This document shows, piece by piece, positions 57,287 through 64,000 of a stretch of 64,000 nucleotides of DNA; the first letter of the stretch is position 1, and every line of letters starts with the position of its first letter. The stretch is taken from contig JBMNES010000001.1 in the NCBI GenBank assembly GCA_050948905.1, positions 930,001 through 994,000 on the forward strand, written 5' to 3'. The translations under genes and the position numbers were made by a program. Origin of the DNA: DTKD01 sp050948905 (GTDB lineage: Bacteria; Armatimonadota; UBA5829). The notes beneath the pieces were generated by a model. That model did no database searches, was not told the DNA's origin, and saw nothing but the letters and a program-made list of their open reading frames with translations.

Positions 57287-58444
57287 ATGACCACCATCGA
57301 ACTGGACAACAACTATGTAATGCACACGTACGGCCGGTTGCCGGTCGTTTTTGTGAGAGGCGAGGGGTGCTTCGTCTATGACGAAAACGGCAAGCAGTAT
57401 CTGGACTTCGTGGCAGGAATCGCCGTCAACGGCCTGGGGCACTGCCCGCCAAAGGTTGTCGAGGCGATCTGCAAACAGGCCAAAACCCTGATGCACACCT
57501 CGAACCTTTATCACACTACCCCGCAACCGCAACTGGCGAAGCTGCTGGTGGATGCGTCGGGTATGAACAAGGCGTTTTTCTGCAACTCGGGCGCGGAGGC
57601 TAATGAAGCCGCCATCAAACTCGCCCGGAAAGCGGCAAAGGCAGCGGGTAACCCCGAAAAAACGGAGATTATCACCGCTGAACAGTCGTTTCACGGCAGG
57701 ACGCTGGCTGCGATAACCGCCACCGGCCAGCCTAAGTATCAGAACTCGTTTACCCCTCTGATGCCGGGCTTCAAATATGTGCCGTATAACGACGTTGCCG
57801 CATTGAAATCTGCCGCAAATGATAAGACCTGCGCGATTATGATGGAGCCGGTGCAGGGAGAGAGCGGGGTGCATCCGGCCACGGCTGAGTTTTTGGCCAC
57901 CGCTCGGCAGCTTTGTGACGACCTCGGCGCGGCGCTTATATTCGACGAAGTGCAGACTGGCCTTGGGCGAACGGGGGAGCTGTTCGGGTTTGAGAACTAC
58001 GATGTTGTGCCGGATATTATGACGCTGGCAAAGACGCTCGGCGGCGGGTTCCCTATTGGGGCGTGTCTGGGACGCGGCAGATATGCTGATATATTCGAAC
58101 CTGGCGACCACGCCTCCACATTCGGCGGCAACCCTCTCGCGTGCGCGGCAGCGATTGCCTGTGTAAATGAAATAATCGAAGGCGGCTGGGTGGAGAACTC
58201 TTATCAGGTCGGTGAGTATTTCAGGGACAAACTAAGCAAACTTCCCGGCATTAAAGAAGTGCGGGGTATGGGATTGATGATCGGCGCGGAGTTCGTTGAG
58301 CCTGTCGCTAAAAATATGGCTGCGACTGCGCTTGAGCGCGGGCTTATCGTAAACGCCATCGGCGACCACGTCCTGCGCTTCGTGCCGCCGCTAATCGTGA
58401 CCAAAGAGCTTGTAGACAAGGCGGTAGAAATAATTGCGGGTTAA
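57287..58444 (+). CDS. argD: Acetylornithine aminotransferase
   Basis: The 385-residue class III PLP aminotransferase has GAEANEAAIKLAR, EPVQGESGVHP, IFDEVQTGLGRTG and the PLP Lys in TLAKTLGGGFPIGA (about 245). STFGGNPLACAAA is standard. It transfers amino to N-acetylglutamate semialdehyde. It starts 21 bases after argB and overlaps the next gene. Confidence 0.96.
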   Translation: MTTIELDNNYVMHTYGRLPVVFVRGEGCFVYDENGKQYLDFVAGIAVNGLGHCPPKVVEAICKQAKTLMHTSNLYHTTPQPQLAKLLVDASGMNKAFFCNSGAEANEAAIKLARKAAKAAGNPEKTEIITAEQSFHGRTLAAITATGQPKYQNSFTPLMPGFKYVPYNDVAALKSAANDKTCAIMMEPVQGESGVHPATAEFLATARQLCDDLGAALIFDEVQTGLGRTGELFGFENYDVVPDIMTLAKTLGGGFPIGACLGRGRYADIFEPGDHASTFGGNPLACAAAIACVNEIIEGGWVENSYQVGEYFRDKLSKLPGIKEVRGMGLMIGAEFVEPVAKNMAATALERGLIVNAIGDHVLRFVPPLIVTKELVDKAVEIIAG

Positions 58445-59225
58445 TGTAAGACTTAAAATCGCAGCGGTCGTGGTTCTGCTGATCGCGCTGGCTCTGCCGG
58501 TTAATGCTCAGCATTTCTATTTTGCTCAGATAACCGACACCCACTTCGGCAGGGATAATAACGCCGAAAGGGCCGCGAAAGTGGTCGCCTCGGTCAACGC
58601 TTTGCCGGTGAAAATAGAGGCGGTTGTGGTGACGGGGGATATTTTCGACGAATGCATCCTTGATGACAAGGTCGTGCAGACTGCGCTGGATACTTTCAAA
58701 GCCCTCAGGCCGCCTGTATATTATTTGCCCGGCAACAACGACATAGTCGAAAACGACCAAGCTCCGGCGATGCGCGACGCTTTTATTAAGCACATCGGCC
58801 CGCTGGCTTCAAAAACGGTTGTTAAGGGAGTAGTGTTTTTGATGGTCTACACAGAGCCGCTGAGGGTCAATGTCGGGGTGGAGTTTGACGCCTTAAAGTG
58901 GCTGAAGCGTGAACTTGACGACGCGGGGGACAGGCCGGTGATTATATTCACTCACACCCCGGTCGACAGGGATTTCTATCTAAATAAAATGCACCCCGGC
59001 TGGCCGGATGCCAACAGAAAGAAACTGGAGTCTCTGATCTCGGCGAATAAGAACGTGAAGGCGGTCATTACGGGGCACTTTCATCGCGATGAGTTCCACT
59101 GGATCGGTGATACGCCGGAGTTCGTCTGCCCGCCGGTCTCTTCTCTTTTCGACAGGCAGAACGCGTATAGAATGTACGAATACAACGACGGCAAGGTAAG
59201 CTATAGAACAATACACCTCGACTGA
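58434..59225 (+). CDS. Exported metallophosphoesterase
   Basis: TTG 58434 overlaps argD by 11 bases and starts a Sec signal (RLKIAAVVVLLIALALPVNA). The 263-residue calcineurin-like enzyme has DTH (ITDTHFG), GDIFDE, GNND, FTHTP and GHFHRD, the five metal motifs in order. Its substrate could be a phosphodiester or nucleotide outside the cytoplasm. Being sandwiched between argD and argF is odd, as arginine enzymes are cytoplasmic. Confidence 0.87.
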   Translation: MRVNVRLKIAAVVVLLIALALPVNAQHFYFAQITDTHFGRDNNAERAAKVVASVNALPVKIEAVVVTGDIFDECILDDKVVQTALDTFKALRPPVYYLPGNNDIVENDQAPAMRDAFIKHIGPLASKTVVKGVVFLMVYTEPLRVNVGVEFDALKWLKRELDDAGDRPVIIFTHTPVDRDFYLNKMHPGWPDANRKKLESLISANKNVKAVITGHFHRDEFHWIGDTPEFVCPPVSSLFDRQNAYRMYEYNDGKVSYRTIHLD

Positions 59226-59257
59226 GCGTGAATCATCCTAACTCAACGGAGAATTAT

Positions 59258-60220
59258 ATGCGGCAGCAACATGTGGGCAATTTTGAAGGCACTTCCATTA
59301 ACGGCGGCGACCTTATCGGCATAGCTCATCTCACTAAAGATGAACTCGACGCCATTTTTGACCTCACCAGAAGGCTAAAGAACGGCGAAATCAGCGCGGC
59401 AGATCAGCGGGAGATTCTCAAGGGCAAGACACTGGCTATGATCTTCGAGAAGCCGTCTCTTCGGACGCGGGTCAGCTTCGAGACGGGGATATTTCAACTC
59501 GGCGGGCAGGCGATCAACCTGCAGCCGATGGATATTCAACTCGGCAAGCGCGAGACCATCGCCGACGCTGCTCGAAACCTGGAGAGGTTCGTCGACATAA
59601 TAATGGCGCGCACGTTCGCTCATTCCACAGTCACCGAGCTTGCCAAATACGCCAGCATACCTGTCATCAACGGCCTTACCGACCTCGAACACCCTTGCCA
59701 GGCGTTGGCGGATTTTCAGACGATTCTGGAACACAAGGGCCGATTTGAAGGGCTGAAGATGGCGTTTTTAGGGGATGGCAACAATGTGTCACAGTCTCTG
59801 ATGATGCTGGCCGCGAAAGTGGGAATGCACTTCACTTTAGGCTGTCCGGCAGGATATGAGCCGGAGCCGACGACTCTCGCGCAGGCTCTAGCAGACGCGC
59901 AGTCCACGGGTTCGATAATTGAGATATTAAACGACCCGATCAATGCTGCAAAGGACGCGGATATAATCGTAACCGATGTATGGGCCAGCATGGGTATGGA
60001 GGACGAGGCCGCCGAGCGGGAGAGAGCTTTCGCGCCGTTCCAGGTCAATGCAGCGTTGATGAGTCACGCCAAGCCCGACGCCATCTTTGAGCACTGCCTG
60101 CCCGCGCACCGAGGGTCCGAAGTCACAGACGAGGTAATCGACAGTCCTCAGAGCGTAGTTTTCGACGAAGCCGAGAACAGACTACACGCACAAAAGGCAG
60201 TGATGGCGATTTTGGGTTGA
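59258..60220 (+). CDS. argF: Ornithine carbamoyltransferase
   Basis: ATG 59258 follows CGGAGA; GTG 59228 is the alternative. The 320-residue protein has the carbamoyl phosphate motif SLRTR (S-x-R-T-R), LTDLEHPCQALAD and HCLPAHRG. It makes citrulline. Last gene of the arg operon. Confidence 0.96.
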   Translation: MRQQHVGNFEGTSINGGDLIGIAHLTKDELDAIFDLTRRLKNGEISAADQREILKGKTLAMIFEKPSLRTRVSFETGIFQLGGQAINLQPMDIQLGKRETIADAARNLERFVDIIMARTFAHSTVTELAKYASIPVINGLTDLEHPCQALADFQTILEHKGRFEGLKMAFLGDGNNVSQSLMMLAAKVGMHFTLGCPAGYEPEPTTLAQALADAQSTGSIIEILNDPINAAKDADIIVTDVWASMGMEDEAAERERAFAPFQVNAALMSHAKPDAIFEHCLPAHRGSEVTDEVIDSPQSVVFDEAENRLHAQKAVMAILG

Positions 60221-60464
60221 CGGTTGGCATTCTTGTCATTTCGAACGAAGTGAGAAATCTGCTTTTTCGGTTGACGGTTGACGGTCATGTTAAACAGATA
60301 GGTGGCAATCTCCGAATTGCCACCTCACAAACCGTTTTGCGGCGATCTCCGAATCGCCGCTTCACGAATGGAAAATGGCCGGGACAGAGGCCCGGCCACT
60401 ACATCAAATCACCACACATTGTGCAGTAGATAGGTGGCAATCTCCGAATTGCCACCTCAAAACC
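60221..60464. repeat. Intergenic repeat mosaic 13
   Basis: GTCATTTCGAACGAAGTGAG continuing AAATCTGC (60234-60262), TTGACGG short repeat, then three CTCCGA-loop hairpins at 60300-60325 (AGGTGGCAAT/ATTGCCACCT), 60339-60360 (GCGGCGAT/ATCGCCGC) and 60432-60457, with a GGCCGG hairpin (60374-60402) between the last two. The mix of G-C and A-T stems with a fixed loop is clearest here. Confidence 0.88.
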
Positions 60465-62369
60465 CTAATCAATCGGAAACGTCTTATACATCGGCGTCGA
60501 CAGCCACCATCTTAGCAGCGTGAGAATACCACTGATCACGTAATCCCCCAGCACCAACCCCAAAAAGAACGGCATAGCGCGCCGGTACATTTTCATACCG
60601 CCGGTTCGCAGCATAGCAGATTTTGACACGGCCGCTATTAGCATCGGCAGCCACATCCAGTCGAACATACGAATCTGAGCCAGCACGAACCCGACCGGGT
60701 GAAACGGCCACCAGGCGACTTTGAGCTGTGCAGCATAGAACGCCACTACCATCCCCGCGCCCCAGATCATCGCGATAATATGAGCTGCCCCGGCCTTGGG
60801 AGCGGTGCCGTCAAGCGTCGCTCGCAGCACGTTGAAACCTTCTCTGCCCTGGAATACCCTCCACCAGTCGGATTTCGCAGTTGCCGCGCCGTATTTATAA
60901 TAGACATCCAGCGCACACCACAGGCTGGCGAAAACGGCCAGCACCGACGCGATGCCTATAGTGGTCATAAGCTGCTTGCGATCTATGCCACCAGTCTCCG
61001 AGATTCGCATAGTGTCTGCATAAGTCGGCAGCGCATGCGCTCGGAAGTCGCCGAATGAGAACCATCTGGTGTAGGCAAGCCCGATCCCTTCCGGGATACT
61101 CTGGCCCGCTCCCAAAAAAGTTCTGGGAAACCAACCTACATCGTTGCCGGGGTTCCAGACCATACCAACAGCCGCCCGCACCCATCCTGCGCCGATCATA
61201 AACAGCATAAACAGCCCGAACAGCATTATCGAGACAATCGGCCGCATCCCAATCGCCACGCCAAAAGTGACCAGAAGCGCCATCGCAATGGTCAGCACAA
61301 TCCAGTAGCCCTTATCCTTGTCGCTAGCAAGGGAGCTTTTTAACGAACGCCTTGCCGACCACAACACTATCAGTGCGAACGCCAGCACCGCGCCCTGGCC
61401 CTGTTCAGTCGGATATGGGAACCCCATTCCTCCTGCTTCCAACCCGGCCATACTGCCGGCCAAATTCTCGAACTTGACCAGCCAGAAACAGAATATGCAG
61501 GAGTATAAAATATTAGTTGGCACAAGCGCGGAAAGGCCGATCACGCACGGGTAAAACGCCACATACAGCGGCCTCATACTCGCCATCGACTCAGGCAGAT
61601 ACTGGCCGAACTCAGTAGGCAGAGTGCGCACAGCAGGAATCCACGGATACACGAAGTTCAACGCGCTCATTGTCTGAAACGCTATCGCCACCAACGCGCC
61701 GAGCATCAGCGCTTTTTTGCCTATTCCGGTTGGTTCGGAGAGCATAAGAGGAAGCTGCACTATCGGGAAAGTCAGCCGCTCCTCTTTTGACCAGCGAGGG
61801 TAAAACAGATGCGCCAGACAATACTGCGCCGCCAAAAACGCCAGCAAAAACCCAGCCCATACCAGCACCGGAACCAGCCACGCCCGCCAAATGGCAGGGT
61901 CGTACAGGTTGGAGTTGCCGAGCCAAAAGCCTTTCATCACATCGTCCCCGCGCGGGGCTATCCACGTCGGGATATGGCTCCAAAACTGGTCGAAGCGGTT
62001 GTTGGGCGTGGCGAATTGCCACGGGGCCAGAATAGTGGTGATAAGAAACTGCACCATTCCCATAGTGCAAATCCCCACCGTGGCGGCTATAGTTGAATAG
62101 ATCAACAATATCGCCCGGCGAGAGAGTTTTTTATAAAACCCGCGTACGATCAGCAACCCAAGCAGCACCCATATCCCCGGAAAAGTGAGAGACATCGACG
62201 CGAGGTCGGCTGAGCGCAGCAGAATCTCTGCCCTGAAGACGATAATACAGACCAGCGGCGCTAATATAACCGCCACCAATCCTGCGATGCCTAATCTGGT
62301 CGGCGCGCTTGTTTGATCCGGCGAGAGTTCCTGATTTTCTTCTGGTTCTTTAATTGGCGTAACTGACAC
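60465..62369 (-). CDS. DUF6785/DUF6784-like multi-pass membrane protein
   Basis: The 634-residue protein has about sixteen membrane helices after a cytoplasmic N-terminus of 25 residues. ISETGGIDRK, GGMGFPYPTEQGQGAVLAF and PHPVGFVLAQ-like FHPVGFVLAQIRMFDWMWLP are recognisable OPT-type motifs. It resembles oligopeptide-transporter-like proteins of Planctomycetes and Armatimonadota. Substrate unknown. It lies next to a Gfo/Idh/MocA gene in the same direction, so it may import the sugar or inositol used there. Confidence 0.8.
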   Translation of the reverse strand: MSVTPIKEPEENQELSPDQTSAPTRLGIAGLVAVILAPLVCIIVFRAEILLRSADLASMSLTFPGIWVLLGLLIVRGFYKKLSRRAILLIYSTIAATVGICTMGMVQFLITTILAPWQFATPNNRFDQFWSHIPTWIAPRGDDVMKGFWLGNSNLYDPAIWRAWLVPVLVWAGFLLAFLAAQYCLAHLFYPRWSKEERLTFPIVQLPLMLSEPTGIGKKALMLGALVAIAFQTMSALNFVYPWIPAVRTLPTEFGQYLPESMASMRPLYVAFYPCVIGLSALVPTNILYSCIFCFWLVKFENLAGSMAGLEAGGMGFPYPTEQGQGAVLAFALIVLWSARRSLKSSLASDKDKGYWIVLTIAMALLVTFGVAIGMRPIVSIMLFGLFMLFMIGAGWVRAAVGMVWNPGNDVGWFPRTFLGAGQSIPEGIGLAYTRWFSFGDFRAHALPTYADTMRISETGGIDRKQLMTTIGIASVLAVFASLWCALDVYYKYGAATAKSDWWRVFQGREGFNVLRATLDGTAPKAGAAHIIAMIWGAGMVVAFYAAQLKVAWWPFHPVGFVLAQIRMFDWMWLPMLIAAVSKSAMLRTGGMKMYRRAMPFFLGLVLGDYVISGILTLLRWWLSTPMYKTFPID

Positions 62370-62420
62370 TATTCCACCACCGGCTACTGCCCGGCTAGAT
62401 ACTACAATGAATATATACTA

Positions 62421-63461
62421 TCACGTTATGGCGATTCTGCGCCCCTGTTGAGCTGAATCATAACACGACTGCACCAGTTTGAGCACGTCGCGGCCCTCCT
62501 CGGCGGTCGCAATGGCAGGTCGTTTGCCGTGCAAGAACTCCGCAATAGGTTCCGCTAACCCGGCTATTCTCTCGCCCTGATTGGTGATCTCCGGCAAGTC
62601 GCTGATAGTCCAGCCCGAATCCCCGTGCTTATACCATTTTAGCTGCGGCGCACCAGTCGGCTTCACTGCATTGCTTGGGGCGTCGCCGTAGTTGCCGATA
62701 ATGACCCCGTTTTCGCAAATAATCTCAAGCGTATTCTCCCCTGCCACCGCCACAAACGTGCAGGAAACCTCGGCGAAGGCTCCGTCGGCATAGCGATATA
62801 TGGCAATCGCGTTGTCGTTGGGAACCTTGGGGTTGAGCAGGGTGTCCATCTCGGCCATCACACTGACCGGCATTCCGAGCATCCAATAAACAAAATCTAT
62901 CGGATGTGCGGCGTCATCAGCGAATATATCGCGGTTATACTCAGGTTTCACGTGCCACAACTGGTCGAAACCCGGCATAAACTGCGTGCCGAGGCAGTGG
63001 CGGCGGCGAATCATAAAGACTCTGCCAAACTCCCCGGATTCGATCAATTGCTTTGCCTGCAAATTGTGCCGATCGACGCGCATCTGCCAGGCCATAGTGA
63101 ACGGCACGTTGTTCGTATTTACCGCGTTGACAATGCGATCAGCCTCTTCCATTGTCAGAGAAATCGGCTTCTGAAGCACGATAGCCTTCCCAGCGGCCGC
63201 AGATTTTTCGACGAGATCCGCGTGCATTGAGGTCTCTGCGGCAATAACCACAGCCTCGATATCATCCCGCGCCAGCAGTGATTCAACGGTAGCCTCACAA
63301 GCTATCTCCCTGCCAGAGCAGTTCGCTGCGGCGCGGTCGGCGTCGTGATCCCATCCCGCCACAAGTCTTATGCCGAGTTCGGGCCTGTTTCTCCACTGGT
63401 CGCAATACATCCCCACGTGCCCATGGGCAAATCCCAATATTCCAATTCCTGTTTCGCTCAT
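62421..63461 (-). CDS. Gfo/Idh/MocA-family oxidoreductase
   Basis: The 346-residue cytoplasmic protein starts GIGILGFAHGHVGMY, a Rossmann fold with His in place of Gly of the family. The EKP motif appears as QKPIS (about 97-101), HPIDF-like AAHPIDFVYWMLG gives the catalytic His, and there is no signal peptide. QKP in place of EKP is a known variant. Substrate unknown. Follows the membrane protein by 51 bases. Confidence 0.88.
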   Translation of the reverse strand: MSETGIGILGFAHGHVGMYCDQWRNRPELGIRLVAGWDHDADRAAANCSGREIACEATVESLLARDDIEAVVIAAETSMHADLVEKSAAAGKAIVLQKPISLTMEEADRIVNAVNTNNVPFTMAWQMRVDRHNLQAKQLIESGEFGRVFMIRRRHCLGTQFMPGFDQLWHVKPEYNRDIFADDAAHPIDFVYWMLGMPVSVMAEMDTLLNPKVPNDNAIAIYRYADGAFAEVSCTFVAVAGENTLEIICENGVIIGNYGDAPSNAVKPTGAPQLKWYKHGDSGWTISDLPEITNQGERIAGLAEPIAEFLHGKRPAIATAEEGRDVLKLVQSCYDSAQQGRRIAIT

Positions 63462-63640
63462 TACATCGCCTACTTTTTAGTTTATCGGCATTATATTAGC
63501 GATTTATGGGGCTTCTCCCTGCCTCTGCCTTTCAGAAAGAATATGTTGGGCTGAAGTGGGTAAGTATAGGCGAGCGGGAAGGATAAATCACTGAACCGGC
63601 CAAGCATACCATAGATGATGCCACAACTGAGGGATTGATA

Positions 63641-64000
63641 ATGAAAGAGATTCTGCAGATTATATGCGACAAAGCCAAAGCTCGCGGCGCGACATTCGCT
63701 GACGCCAGGGTGTTCGAATCGGAAGCCACCGGCATTTCACGACAGGACGGCCGCGCGGACAAACTCAACTCCGTAGCCTTTAGAGGTCTGGGGGTGCGGG
63801 TGCTAAAAGATCACGCGTGGGGCTTCGCCTCAGTCTCGGATTTCAATTCAGATACTGCTATGTCGGCGCTGGATGAGGCGGTTTCTATGGCCGAGGCGTC
63901 GTCGGAGCGCTCTGAGGACGCGGTAGTGGCGGAGATTGAGGGCATAGTTAAAGACATTAATGCCGAGGTGGAAATCGACCCGCGGGAAGTCAGCTTCGAG
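63641..64000 (+). CDS. TldD/PmbA-family metalloprotease, N-terminal part (3' truncated)
   Basis: ATG 63641 follows GAGGGATTGAT and is open to the window end (120 codons). The sequence KEILQIICDKAKARGATFADARVFE, then SRQDGRADKLNSVAFRGLGVRVLKDHAWGFAS is the standard N-terminal domain of TldD/PmbA. The zinc motif HExxxH would lie beyond the window. These proteases degrade or process peptides and modified peptide cofactors, mostly as TldD-PmbA pairs. Which member this is cannot be told. Confidence 0.9.
   Translation, partial: MKEILQIICDKAKARGATFADARVFESEATGISRQDGRADKLNSVAFRGLGVRVLKDHAWGFASVSDFNSDTAMSALDEAVSMAEASSERSEDAVVAEIEGIVKDINAEVEIDPREVSFE

Noticed and set aside
58344..58793. Antisense frame of 149 codons across argD and the phosphoesterase
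   Set aside because: Both sense genes have complete family motifs in this stretch.

Overview
Organism. The window reads as a bacterial chromosome of an organism with two membranes. It has a PilQ secretin, many lipobox and Sec signal peptides, and two exported proteins that look like outer-membrane barrels. It also has split glycine dehydrogenase (gcvPA/gcvPB), a sporulation/stress-type (SigB/F/G-like) sigma factor, an orphan HydF, and several carbohydrate-associated families (Gfo/Idh/MocA, DUF4838, DUF6785-like, uroporphyrinogen decarboxylase-like, exported PHP). This mix fits Armatimonadota best, with Planctomycetota/Verrucomicrobiota-type relatives as the alternative. That is inference from gene content; there is no rRNA in the window. 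I found no tRNA, rRNA, CRISPR array or complete transposase gene.

Layout. 1-1836: end of one Gfo/Idh/MocA oxidoreductase and a complete Tat-exported second one. 2282-5709: a large lipoprotein and a barrel-like exported protein. 5925-7857: divergent PHP phosphoesterase and M55 D-aminopeptidase. 8158-20537 (minus): a type IV pilus run, pilM-N-O-P-Q-B-T-C, followed by a sigma factor fused to a degenerate GGDEF domain and a cytidylate-kinase-like protein. 20757-23614: two HAD phosphatases and an exported barrel-like protein. 23656-27492 (minus): organophosphate transporter, URO-D-like protein, aldo/keto reductase. 27640-36434 (plus): gyrA, a serine beta-lactamase-fold protein, aspartase/fumarase, a MATE pump, hydF. 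36444-40670 (minus): the rpmH-rnpA-yidD-yidC-jag-mnmE cluster without dnaA beside it. 41022-45119: small exported proteins, ApbE, an ABC exporter. 45226-48497 (minus): argG and a DUF1573/rhodanese/MauE group. 49044-49253: a triple zinc-ribbon mini-protein beside a MITE-like element. 49464-51701 (minus): DUF4838. 51915-56195 (minus): gcvT-H-PA-PB. 56408-60220 (plus): argB-argD-phosphoesterase-argF. 60465-64000: DUF6785-like membrane protein, Gfo/Idh/MocA, start of a TldD/PmbA protease.

How genes work together. argB, argD, argF and the separate argG supply most of the ornithine-to-argininosuccinate route. gcvTHPAPB is a complete set of the P, H and T proteins. The pilus run encodes the alignment complex, secretin and motors but no major pilin. 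Its assembly ATPase carries an MshEN-type N-terminus (a c-di-GMP-binding fold in relatives). The sigma factor at the end of the run carries a GGDEF domain that has lost its catalytic signature but keeps an RxxD I-site at the canonical spacing. The simplest reading is a sigma factor gated by c-di-GMP, coupled to pilus function. This is the most interesting candidate system here.

Non-coding landscape. At least twelve intergenic gaps carry mosaics of short palindromic repeats. Stems co-vary while loops stay fixed, and one edge motif (ATGAC/GTCAT) recurs at 21-23 bp spacing, about two helical turns. Two genes (aspartase-like at 32145/32151 and the ABC exporter at 43320) have promoters placed so that the transcript would begin at the start codon, suggesting leaderless mRNAs.
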